This document shows, piece after piece, positions 41,041-53,430 of a stretch of DNA of 64,000 nucleotides; the stretch's first letter is position 1; every line of letters starts with the position of its first letter. The stretch spans positions 24,523-88,522 of the forward strand of contig JAFHCF010000162.1 in the NCBI GenBank assembly GCA_048497495.1, given 5' to 3'. The DNA comes from JAFHCF01 sp048497495. GTDB taxonomy: Bacteria; Pseudomonadota; Alphaproteobacteria; Rhizobiales; Ancalomicrobiaceae. The notes under the pieces were generated by a model that did not search any database, was not told the origin of the DNA, and worked only from the letters and a program-made list of their open reading frames with translations. The translations under genes and the position numbers were made by a program.

Positions 41041-44016
41041 TCACGCCGCGAAGGCGTCGTCGAGGAAGGCCTTGAGCTGCGCCAGATGGCGCGACATCAA
41101 GCCGGTGGCGGTGGCGGCGGACGCCGGACGTCCGGCGTAGCGGGCGCGCCGGGCGGCACCGCCGACCTGATTCATCACCCACTCGAGATAGGGCTCGATG
41201 AAGGACCAGGATCCCATGTTCTTGGGCTCTTCCTGGCACCACACCAGGTCGGCCCGGGTGAAGCGCGACATGATCCGGACCAGCGACTTGACCGGCGTCG
41301 GGAACAACTGCTCGATGCGCAGCAGGTAGACGTCGTCGATGCCGCGCTTCTCGCGCTCCTCGAGCAGGTCGAAGTAGACCTTGCCGGAACACATCACCAC
41401 CCGGCGGATCTTGTCGTCGGCGACCAGCTTGGTGGTGGTCGGCTCCTTGCCGCTCTCGGCCGAGTCGATCAGCACCCGGTGGAAGGTCGAGCCCTCGGCG
41501 AACAGGTCGAGGGTGGAGACCGCCCGCTTGTGGCGCAAGAGCGACTTCGGCGTCATCAGGATGAGCGGCTTGCGGAAGTCGCGCATCACCTGGCGGCGCA
41601 GGATGTGGAAGTAGTTGGCCGGCGTCGTGCAGTTGGCGACCTGCATGTTGTCCTCGGCGCACATCTGCAGATAGCGCTCGAGGCGGGCGGAGGAGTGCTC
41701 CGGTCCCTGGCCCTCGTAGCCGTGCGGCAGTAGGCAGACGAGGCCCGACATGCGCAGCCACTTGCGCTCGCCGCTCGAGATGAACTGGTCGAAGATCACC
41801 TGAGCGCCGTTGGCGAAGTCGCCGAACTGGCTCTCCCAGACGGTCAGCGCGTTGGGCTCGGCGAGGGTGTAGCCGTATTCGAAGCCGAGCACCGCCTCTT
41901 CCGAGAGCATCGAGTTGATGACCTCGTAGCGCGACTGGGTCTCGCCGAGATTGTTGAGCGGGATGTAGCGGGCCTCGGTCTCCTGGTCGTAGAGGACCGT
42001 GTGGCGTTGGCTGAAGGTGCCGCGTTCGCAATCCTGGCCCGACAGACGGACCGGGTGGCCCTGACGGACGAGCGAGCCGAAGGCGAGGGCCTCCGCCGTC
42101 GCCCAGTCGATGCCCTCGCCGGTCTCGATCGCCTTGCGACGGTTGTCGAGGAAACGCAGGATCGTCTTGTGGACGTTGAAGCCGGACGGCACCTCGCAGA
42201 GCTTGGCGCCGATGTCCTTCAGGTCGACCATCGGCACGGCGGTGGTGCCGGACCGCTCGCTGTCGTCGTGGATGCCGGCGGCCTTGAGGCCGGACCAGCG
42301 ACCGTCGAGCCAGTCGGCCTTGTTCGGCTTGAACGCCTGACCCGCCTCGAACTCGTTGTTGAGGTGCTTGCGGAAGTCGAGCTGCCATTCCTCGACTTCG
42401 TGGCGCGTCACCACGCCCTCCGAGACCAGCTTCTCGGTGTAGATCGCCAGCGTCGTCGGGTGGTTGCGGATCTTCCGATACATGATCGGTTGGGTGAAGC
42501 TCGGCTCGTCGCCTTCGTTGTGACCGAAGCGGCGATAGCAGAACATGTCGACGACGACCGGCTTGTGGAACTTCTGCCGGAACTCGATCGCCACCTTGGC
42601 GGCGTAGGTCACCGCCTCGGGGTCGTCGCCGTTGACGTGGAGGATCGGCGCCTCGATCATCTTGGCGACGTCCGACGGATAGGGCGAGGAGCGCGAGAAG
42701 CGCGGGTAGGTGGTGAAGCCGATCTGATTGTTGATGATGAAGTGGATCGAACCGGCGGTGCGGTGACCCTTCAGACCGGAGAGGCCGAAGCACTCCGCCA
42801 CCACGCCCTGGCCGGCGAAGGCGGCGTCGCCGTGCAGCAGCAGCGGCAGCACCTGGGCGCGCTCGTCGAGCGGGTTGATGTCGGAGAAGGGATCCTTGGC
42901 GAGCTGGTCCTGCTTGGCGCGGGCCTTGCCGAGCACCACCGGATTGACGATCTCGAGGTGCGACGGGTTGGCGGTCAAGGACAGGTGGACGCGGTTGTTG
43001 TCGAACTCGCGGTCGGAGGAGGCGCCGAGGTGATACTTGACGTCGCCCGAGCCCTCGACCTCGTCGGGGGCGAAGGAGCCGCCCTTGAATTCGTGGAAGA
43101 GGGCGCGATGGGGCTTGCCCAGCACTTGGGTCAGCACGTTGAGGCGGCCGCGATGGGCCATGCCCAGCACGATCTCCTTCACGCCGAGATTGCCGCCGCG
43201 CTTGATGATCTGCTCGAGCGCCGGGATCAGCGCCTCGCCGCCGTCGAGACCGAAGCGTTTGGTGCCGGTGTACTTGACGTCGATGAACTTCTCGAAGCCC
43301 TCGGCCTCGATCAGCTTCTTGAGGATGGCGCGCTTGCCTTCCCGGGTGAAGGCGATGGTCTTGTCCGGACCCTCGATGCGCTCCTGGATCCAGCCCTTCT
43401 CGTGCGGATCGGAGATGTGCATGAACTCGACGCCGATGGTCGAGCAATAGGTGCGGCGCAGGATCGCGACCATCTCGCGGACGGTGGCGAATTCGAGCCC
43501 GAGCACGTGATCGATGAAGATCTTGCGGTCGAGATCCTTGTCGGTGAAGCCATAGGACGAGGGATGGAGCTCCTCGTGGTCCTTGTCGGCGGAGATGTCG
43601 AGGGGATCGAGCCTGGCGTGGAGATGGCCGCGCATGCGATAGGCGCGGATCATCATGATGGCGCGCACCGAATCGCGGGCGGAGGTCTGGAGCTGATCCT
43701 GGGTGAGGTCGACGCCCTTGGCGGCGGCCTTGCCCTTGACCTTGTCCGTCAGCTGCTTCTCGAGCCAGCCCCAATCGCCGTCGAGGACGGAGACCATTTC
43801 CTCGCCGGGCTTCAGCGGCCAGTTGGCGCGCTTCCACGACGGGCCCTTGGCGCTCTTCAGCACGTCGGCCTTCTCGTCGCGAAGCTCCAGGAAGTACTCG
43901 CGCCAGCTGGCGTCGACGGCTTCCGGGTTTTCTTCCCAGCGGGCGTAGAGATCCTCGATCCAGGTGGCGTTGCCACCGAAGAGGAAGGAGGTCAGCTGAT
44001 GGTCTTCACGATCCAT
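41041..44016 (-). CDS. sucA: 2-Oxoglutarate dehydrogenase E1 component
   Basis: 991 residues from the ATG at 44016, where the family sequence begins (LTSFLFGGNATWIEDLYARWEENPEAVD). Thiamine-diphosphate enzyme: GMAHRGRLNVLTQVLGKP, GDAAFAGQGVVAECFGLSGL (TPP-binding region) and FYCYRRFGHNEGDEPSFTQP-type block are present. It decarboxylates 2-oxoglutarate and passes the succinyl group to SucB. A 277-base gap (44017-44293) separates it from sucD; I see no gene or terminator there, only a weak GTGGT/ACCAC hairpin. Confidence 0.97.
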   Translation of the reverse strand: MDREDHQLTSFLFGGNATWIEDLYARWEENPEAVDASWREYFLELRDEKADVLKSAKGPSWKRANWPLKPGEEMVSVLDGDWGWLEKQLTDKVKGKAAAKGVDLTQDQLQTSARDSVRAIMMIRAYRMRGHLHARLDPLDISADKDHEELHPSSYGFTDKDLDRKIFIDHVLGLEFATVREMVAILRRTYCSTIGVEFMHISDPHEKGWIQERIEGPDKTIAFTREGKRAILKKLIEAEGFEKFIDVKYTGTKRFGLDGGEALIPALEQIIKRGGNLGVKEIVLGMAHRGRLNVLTQVLGKPHRALFHEFKGGSFAPDEVEGSGDVKYHLGASSDREFDNNRVHLSLTANPSHLEIVNPVVLGKARAKQDQLAKDPFSDINPLDERAQVLPLLLHGDAAFAGQGVVAECFGLSGLKGHRTAGSIHFIINNQIGFTTYPRFSRSSPYPSDVAKMIEAPILHVNGDDPEAVTYAAKVAIEFRQKFHKPVVVDMFCYRRFGHNEGDEPSFTQPIMYRKIRNHPTTLAIYTEKLVSEGVVTRHEVEEWQLDFRKHLNNEFEAGQAFKPNKADWLDGRWSGLKAAGIHDDSERSGTTAVPMVDLKDIGAKLCEVPSGFNVHKTILRFLDNRRKAIETGEGIDWATAEALAFGSLVRQGHPVRLSGQDCERGTFSQRHTVLYDQETEARYIPLNNLGETQSRYEVINSMLSEEAVLGFEYGYTLAEPNALTVWESQFGDFANGAQVIFDQFISSGERKWLRMSGLVCLLPHGYEGQGPEHSSARLERYLQMCAEDNMQVANCTTPANYFHILRRQVMRDFRKPLILMTPKSLLRHKRAVSTLDLFAEGSTFHRVLIDSAESGKEPTTTKLVADDKIRRVVMCSGKVYFDLLEEREKRGIDDVYLLRIEQLFPTPVKSLVRIMSRFTRADLVWCQEEPKNMGSWSFIEPYLEWVMNQVGGAARRARYAGRPASAATATGLMSRHLAQLKAFLDDAFAA

Positions 44017-44293
44017 GGTGCGTCTCGGAGCCTCTCTGGCGCCGCCTCGATCTTTGAGGGATCGACCCCGGGTCGGAGCCGGCCTCGGTCCGGTCGGTCG
44101 ACCTTCCCGTCGAATTCGAACCGATTCGTGGTTTTTGCGGACCACTGCCTCGGCATCGCTCGGACTTCCCGGTTCGGTTCTCGGACGGGTCCCGTCTCGG
44201 CGATCCGTCGAGGGGGTGGCGGCCCGAGGCCCGCGTCGTGGTTTCGTCTGGCGACGAAGGACGAGGGGAGCGTCGCCGCTCCCCTCGCCGAAC

Positions 44294-45178
<885 letters not shown>

Positions 45179-45182
45179 CTGA

Positions 45183-46379
<1,197 letters not shown>

Positions 46380-46501
46380 CGCCCGTGTCGCCTCGAGAAT
46401 CACGTTTCTGAGGTAGCCGGAAGCGGTCCGCCGCCGAGCCTTTCGCCCGACTGCGAGGACGACACCGAACCGTTCTCGCCGGTTGGTCTCGGCGGGAGGG
46501 T

Positions 46502-46526
46502 CGTGGTCGGAGGAGATCCGACCACG
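46502..46526. other. Perfect 10-bp hairpin between mdh and sucC
   Basis: Arms 46502-46511 and 46517-46526 with a 5-base loop, about 70 bases past the mdh stop on the minus strand. No U-tract follows, so partial read-through into sucC is expected. It may tune mdh against sucCD output. Confidence 0.55.
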
Positions 46527-46597
46527 GGCATCGATCGACCGATCCGGTGGATCGCCCGGTCAGGGGCGCCCGTCGGAATTCCGTTCAGGTCGACGGC

Positions 46598-48953
<2,356 letters not shown>

Positions 48954-49068
48954 GGTGTGCGACCCTCCCCGGTTGGTGCGTGGAGGTAGCGATCCGAGGG
49001 CGCGGAGTCAAAGCATGGCGGCTGCGACTTCGGTCGCAGACGTCGCGTCGCGTCCGGCCCCCTCCGCC

Positions 49069-49464
49069 TCATTCCGCCGCTCGGCGCTCGTCGTCCGCCT
49101 CACCGCCGAGGCGGCGGACGTTGTCGCGCAGGCGGCCGCGGATCGGCGCCATCGCCGCCGTGGCGATGCCGAAGCCGGCGTCGAAGGGCAGGCTCCGCTC
49201 GGTCAGCGTGCGGGTGAGCGACAGGCCGGCCTCGAGGGTGGCGGCGACCGCCGCCTGGGCCATGGCGTCGAGCTTCTCGGCGACCATGCGGATCGACTCG
49301 CCGGCCGGCGCCGAGCCGGGATCCGTCAGGGCGTGCAGCGCCGCGTCGGTCCTGAGGGCGACGACCATCGGCGAAAGGCGGGTGATCTCGTCGATCGCCT
49401 CACCGAACCGCCTCATGCCGAGCAGGGTCGCGCCGAGTTGGGTCTGGAGCATGCGCAGCGGCAT
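49069..49464 (-). CDS. Small helical protein, possible phasin
   Basis: 131 residues, with GGAGGA 7 bases before the ATG. It has no recognisable enzyme motif. The sequence is Ala/Leu/Met-rich and looks mostly alpha-helical: FGEAIDEITRLSPMVVALRTDAALHAL, then ESIRMVAEKLDAMAQAAVAATLEAGLSL. It has a charged C-terminus and no signal peptide or clear membrane span. This composition resembles phasins, the PHB-granule coat proteins. A perfect CTGC-N3-GCAG palindrome, the type recognised by PhaR, lies 114-124 bases upstream. I propose a phasin-like role as inference; it may be an uncharacterised conserved protein. Confidence 0.55.
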   Translation of the reverse strand: MPLRMLQTQLGATLLGMRRFGEAIDEITRLSPMVVALRTDAALHALTDPGSAPAGESIRMVAEKLDAMAQAAVAATLEAGLSLTRTLTERSLPFDAGFGIATAAMAPIRGRLRDNVRRLGGEADDERRAAE

Positions 49465-49575
49465 CGGTCATTCCTCCGGCGAGGTCTTTTACGACGGATC
49501 CACCGGGTGGGCGGAATGGTCGCTCGACGTCGTCGCCCCCTTGATACCGCCTGCGGCTCCGTCATGGAAGTGTTT

Positions 49576-49590
49576 TGCTGCAATGCAGCA
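49576..49590. promoter_or_regulatory. Candidate PhaR-binding palindrome
   Basis: TGCTGCA, one base, TGCAGCA: a perfect 7-bp inverted repeat containing CTGC-AAT-GCAG (49578-49588), matching the CTGC-N3/4-GCAG PhaR consensus as I remember it from Paracoccus. It lies in the 280-base divergent gap 49465-49744, between the phasin-like gene and the dehydratase gene. It could regulate either; the phasin-like gene is the likelier target. Confidence 0.5.
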
Positions 49591-49744
49591 TGAATTGAGC
49601 CGAAGGGATGAGCGGCGGGGTTCGGCGTGTCCCCGGGCGGGGCGGGGGTGGGGTGTGTCCTCCGGTCTTGGCGCGGGCGGCACGATCCGATATGCGAGGT
49701 CCGCAAGCCTCCCCGGGAGGCGCGAGGTCGCGGAGGTCTTCAGC

Positions 49745-50692
49745 TTGGCCGAAATGCTCAGTCCGTCCGCCGTCGAGGCGGCGCTCGATCGGATCCGCCC
49801 CCATGTCCGGCACACGCCGACGATGTCGGTGGAGGGCGCCGCCTTCGGGCTCGCCGAGCCGGTGAGCCTGAAACTCGAGCTCTTCCAGCACACCGGCTCG
49901 TTCAAGAGCCGCGGCGCCTTCAACAATCTCCTCGCCCGGACGGTCCCGGCGGCGGGCGTCACCGCGGCTTCCGGCGGCAATCACGGCGCGGCGGTGGCCT
50001 ACGCGGCGGCCTGCCTCGGCCATCGCGCCCGCATCTTCGTGCCGACGGTGTCGAGCCCGGTGAAGATCGCCCGCATCCGCTCCTACGGCGCCGACGTGGT
50101 GGTGGCGGGCGATCGCTACGCCGACGCCGCCCTGCTCAGCGAGGCCCATGCCCGGGAGAGCGGGGCGCTGGTCGTCCACCCCTACGACAGCCCCTACACC
50201 ATCGCCGGCCAGGGCACGGTGGCGCTGGAGTGGGAGGACGACACCGACGGCCTCGACACCGTGCTGATCGCCGCCGGCGGCGGTGGCCTGGTCGCCGGCG
50301 CGGCGCTGTGGTTCGCCGGACGGGTCAAGGTGGTGGCGGTCGAGCCGCGCGGGTCGTGCGCCCTCCACGCGGCGCTCGCCGCCGGCCGGCCGGTCGACGT
50401 CGAGGTCGAATCGATCGCCGTCGACAGTCTCGGCGCCAAGCGGGTCGGCGATCTCGTCCACGCCATCGCCTCCGACCATGTCGCCGAGTCGGTGCTGGTG
50501 CCCGACAGCGCCATCGTCGAGGCGCAGCGCCGGCTCTGGGAAACGCTCAGGATCGCCTCCGAACCGGGCGGCGCCACCGCGCTGGCGGCGCTCTTGACCG
50601 GCGCCTATCGGCCGGGCGTCGGCGAACGGGTCGGCGTCCTGGTGTGCGGCGGCAACGTCGACCTCGCCGCCCTCGCAGCGCTCACCACCTGA
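49745..50692 (+). CDS. Threonine/serine dehydratase-like PLP enzyme
   Basis: 315 residues from a TTG at 49745, chosen because GGAGG (49732-49736) is 8 bases upstream; the ATG three codons later (49754) would be 17 bases away. Fold-type II PLP enzyme: the lysine is Lys54 in HTGSFKSRGAFNN, followed by ASGGNHGAAVAYAA, the phosphate loop GGGGLVAGAA, and the C-terminal CGGNVDL. It lacks an ACT regulatory domain, like catabolic threonine or serine/threonine dehydratases. The exact substrate is uncertain. A beta-carbonic anhydrase follows after 35 bases. Confidence 0.87.
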   Translation: MAEMLSPSAVEAALDRIRPHVRHTPTMSVEGAAFGLAEPVSLKLELFQHTGSFKSRGAFNNLLARTVPAAGVTAASGGNHGAAVAYAAACLGHRARIFVPTVSSPVKIARIRSYGADVVVAGDRYADAALLSEAHARESGALVVHPYDSPYTIAGQGTVALEWEDDTDGLDTVLIAAGGGGLVAGAALWFAGRVKVVAVEPRGSCALHAALAAGRPVDVEVESIAVDSLGAKRVGDLVHAIASDHVAESVLVPDSAIVEAQRRLWETLRIASEPGGATALAALLTGAYRPGVGERVGVLVCGGNVDLAALAALTT

Positions 50693-50727
50693 ACCGGTCG
50701 CCCGCCGTCGATCACGGAGAAGACCCG

Positions 50728-51375
50728 ATGCTGCCGCAACATCTGCTGAAGGGCTACGCCGCCTTCCGTTCCGGCCGCTACCAGACGGAGAACGAGCGCT
50801 ACCGCCTGCTCGCCGAGGCCGGCCAGAAGCCGGCGGTGATGATCGTCGCCTGCTGCGACAGCCGCGCCGCGCCGGAACTGATCTTCGACGCCCCGCCCGG
50901 CGAACTCTTCGTGGTGCGCAACGTCGCCAACCTGGTGCCGCCCTACGCCCCCGACGACCAGTACCACGGCACTTCGGCGGCGCTCGAATTCGCGCTGATG
51001 GGCCTTCGCGTCGAACATGTCGTGGTGATGGGCCACGGTCGCTGCGGTGGCATCGCGGCGGCGCTGAAGGAAGACGCCCAGCCGCTGTCGCCCGGCGACT
51101 TCATCGGCAAGTGGATCGAGCTCCTGGAGAAGCCGTTGGCCGAATGCCTGTGCCACGGCGACCCGACCATGACCGAGCGCCGCCTGCGCCTCGAACACCT
51201 GTCGATCGTCCACTCGCTCGCCAACCTGCGCACCTTCCCCTGCGTCGAGGCGCTGGAGAAGATGGGCCGCATCGCCCTGCACGGCGTCTGGTTCGACATC
51301 GCGCTCGGCGAGTTGCACGTCCTCGACGAGACGACCGGCGAATGGGATCGCCTGGCGACCCCCGATCTCATGTGA
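50728..51375 (+). CDS. Beta-carbonic anhydrase
   Basis: 215 residues. Zinc ligands are visible: Cys43 in ACCDSR (with Asp44 and Arg46 of the catalytic dyad), His103 and Cys106 in MGHGRCGG. RNVANLVPPY and the GTSAALEFA segment are typical of the plant-type beta class. It interconverts CO2 and bicarbonate. ACGGAGAA precedes the ATG. It may be co-transcribed with the dehydratase upstream. Confidence 0.94.
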   Translation: MLPQHLLKGYAAFRSGRYQTENERYRLLAEAGQKPAVMIVACCDSRAAPELIFDAPPGELFVVRNVANLVPPYAPDDQYHGTSAALEFALMGLRVEHVVVMGHGRCGGIAAALKEDAQPLSPGDFIGKWIELLEKPLAECLCHGDPTMTERRLRLEHLSIVHSLANLRTFPCVEALEKMGRIALHGVWFDIALGELHVLDETTGEWDRLATPDLM

Positions 51376-51415
51376 ACCGACCAACCGCGCGTCCCGATCC
51401 GGGCCGCGCCGCCGT

Positions 51416-51931
51416 TCACGGCTTGAGGTAGCCGTAGCCCTGGCGCTCCAAGAGGGCGATCTGGGCGACGCCGGCGCCGATCAGATCCTCGGTGCGCAAG
51501 CCGTAGAGATCCTGCACCGGGTCGATGCCGCGCGAGATCAGCGTGTTGCGGCACACCAGGAACTTGGCGCCGCGCGCCTTCAGCGCGTCGATGCGCCGGG
51601 CCAGCGACGTGTCGGTCGCCGCATGGCTGAGCAGGTCGACGCCGTCGCCGTTCATCACCACCACCAGGTCGAGCCCGCCGGGTTCGAGCGCCGCATAGTG
51701 GTTCTCCATGTTGGAGAGCCAGCTGCGATGCTTGCCGCCGAGATAGCCGCCGCTCTCGCTGAGATGGTAGATCACCTTCTGATCGCCGAAGTCCTGCACC
51801 ACCCGGGGCACGTCGACCGGCCCGTGATGCCCGGCCCGCCGCCACGTCTCGTAGCCGGCGATCGCCGTCACCATGGCGATCGGGATCGCCACGACGAGCT
51901 TCCAGTCGAACTTCCGCGGGGCCAGGGTCAT
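51416..51931 (-). CDS. DsrE-like family protein with N-terminal membrane anchor
   Basis: 171 residues from the ATG at 51931, with GGAGG 6 bases upstream. One N-terminal hydrophobic segment (WKLVVAIPIAMVTAIAGY, residues 10-27) should anchor or export it. The remainder resembles DsrE/DsrF-like domains: KVIYHLSESGG, LDLVVVMNGDGVDLL, ARRIDALKARGAKFLVCRNTL, and AGVAQIALLERQGYGYLKP at the end. Members handle sulfur or are of unknown function. The CRNTL cysteine matches the usual DsrE cysteine position. Convergent with the carbonic anhydrase. Confidence 0.78.
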   Translation of the reverse strand: MTLAPRKFDWKLVVAIPIAMVTAIAGYETWRRAGHHGPVDVPRVVQDFGDQKVIYHLSESGGYLGGKHRSWLSNMENHYAALEPGGLDLVVVMNGDGVDLLSHAATDTSLARRIDALKARGAKFLVCRNTLISRGIDPVQDLYGLRTEDLIGAGVAQIALLERQGYGYLKP

Positions 51932-52134
51932 GGACATCCTCCGAGATCGCATCGCACCGACGCGCCGCCCGATCGTCTCGTTTCGGGGCGGTCGCGCGAA
52001 CGTCGCCGTCGGTGTTGCCAGGATCGTGCCGCCGCGAAGGGCCGTTGAAGCCGATCTCCCGTCTTGGTAAAGGGAGGCGCGGCCACGCGCCCGTGGCCCC
52101 ACCTTCACCCTCATTCGCGCGGGATATTCGAGCC

Positions 52135-53247
52135 ATGGCCTCCTTCAATCTCTTCCTTCTCCCCGGCGACGGCATCGGTCCGGAGATCATGGTGCAGGTG
52201 AAGGAAGTTCTCGCCTGGTTCGAGAAGCGCGGCGTCGCCACCTTCTCGACCGAGACCGGCCTGGTCGGCGGCTGCGCCTACGACGCCTGCGGCAAGGCGA
52301 TTTCCGAGAGCGACATGGCGCTGGCGCAAGGAGCCGACGCGGTGCTGTTCGGCGCCGTCGGCGGGCCGAAATGGGCCGACGTGCCCTACGAGGTGCGCCC
52401 CGAGGCCGGCCTGCTGCGTCTCAGGAAGGATCTCGGCCTGTTCGCCAACCTGAGGCCCGCGATCTGCTACCCGGCGCTGGCGTCGGCCTCGTCGCTGAAG
52501 CCCGAGCTGGTCGAGGGTCTCGACATCCTGATCGTCCGCGAGCTGACCGGCGGCGTCTATTTCGGCGAGCCCAAGGAGATCGTGACGCTGGAGAACGGCG
52601 AGAAGCGCGCCGTCGACACCCAGGTCTACTCGACCCACGAGATCGAGCGCATCGCCCGCGTCGCCTTCGACCTCGCCAAGACCCGCCGCAACAAGGTGTC
52701 CTCGGCTGAGAAGCACAACGTCATGAAGTCCGGCGTCTTGTGGAAGCAGGTGGTGACCCGGATCGGCAAGGATGAATTCCCCGAGGTCGAGCTCGAGCAC
52801 GTGCTCGCCGACAACTGCGCCATGCAACTGGTCCGCCGGCCCAAGCAGTACGACGTCATCTGCTGCGACAACCTGTTCGGCGACATCCTCTCCGACGTCG
52901 CGGCGATGCTGACCGGTTCGCTCGGCATGCTGCCCTCGGCCTCGCTCGGCGCCCCCGACGCGACGACGGGCAAGCGCAAGGCGCTCTACGAGCCGGTGCA
53001 CGGTTCGGCCCCCGACATCGCCGGCCGCGGCCTCGCCAACCCGATCGCCATGATCGGCTCCTTCGCCATGGCGCTGCGCTACTCGCTGGGGCTCGGGGAG
53101 GCCGCCGACCTGCTCGACGCGGCGATCGCCGACGTGCTGGCCTCGGGCACCCGCACCGCCGACATCGCCGAGAAGGGCGAGAACACCGTCTCGACCACCG
53201 AGATGGGCGCGGCGATCGTCGCGAGCCTCGACAAGCTCTCGGCCTGA
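52135..53247 (+). CDS. leuB: 3-Isopropylmalate dehydrogenase
   Basis: 370 residues. Isocitrate/isopropylmalate dehydrogenase fold: LLPGDGIGPEIMVQV, the substrate-binding RPEAGLLRLRKDLGLFANLRP, Tyr/Lys catalytic residues in the TGGVYFGEPKE region, and the metal-binding DNLFGDILSDVAAMLTGSLGMLPSASLG. It performs oxidative decarboxylation in leucine synthesis. Its usual partners leuCD are not in the window. A terminator follows. Confidence 0.97.
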   Translation: MASFNLFLLPGDGIGPEIMVQVKEVLAWFEKRGVATFSTETGLVGGCAYDACGKAISESDMALAQGADAVLFGAVGGPKWADVPYEVRPEAGLLRLRKDLGLFANLRPAICYPALASASSLKPELVEGLDILIVRELTGGVYFGEPKEIVTLENGEKRAVDTQVYSTHEIERIARVAFDLAKTRRNKVSSAEKHNVMKSGVLWKQVVTRIGKDEFPEVELEHVLADNCAMQLVRRPKQYDVICCDNLFGDILSDVAAMLTGSLGMLPSASLGAPDATTGKRKALYEPVHGSAPDIAGRGLANPIAMIGSFAMALRYSLGLGEAADLLDAAIADVLASGTRTADIAEKGENTVSTTEMGAAIVASLDKLSA

Positions 53248-53269
53248 CCGCAGCGCCGATCCCCGATCG

Positions 53270-53303
53270 AAAGGCCCCGGACCGCCGTGTCCGGGGCCTT
53301 TTC
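53270..53303 (+). terminator. Intrinsic terminator after leuB
   Basis: 12-bp stem (A53270-A53281 with T53290-T53301), 8-base loop, then TCTTCG. Located 22 bases past the leuB stop. Confidence 0.8.
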
Positions 53304-53360
53304 TTCGCCGGCTCTCCACCCCACCGTCGAACGACGTGGGACCGCATCGCAGCATGCCTC

Positions 53361-53388
53361 TTGCATCGATCTGCACAAGGTTTAGGCT
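53361..53388 (+). promoter_or_regulatory. Putative promoter of the transglutaminase/amidoligase operon
   Basis: TTGCAT (53361-53366), a 16-base spacer, then TAGGCT (53383-53388), 42 bases before the TTG start at 53431. It lies between the leuB terminator and the operon. Confidence 0.45.
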
Positions 53389-53430
53389 GGCGCGTCGTCG
53401 ATCATTTTCCCGAGAAGGGGACGCCTCGCC

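Noticed and set aside
44017..44145. N-terminal extension of SucA by 43 residues
   Set aside because: The extension is Arg/Pro-rich with no similarity to the family, whose sequence starts at the ATG at 44016.
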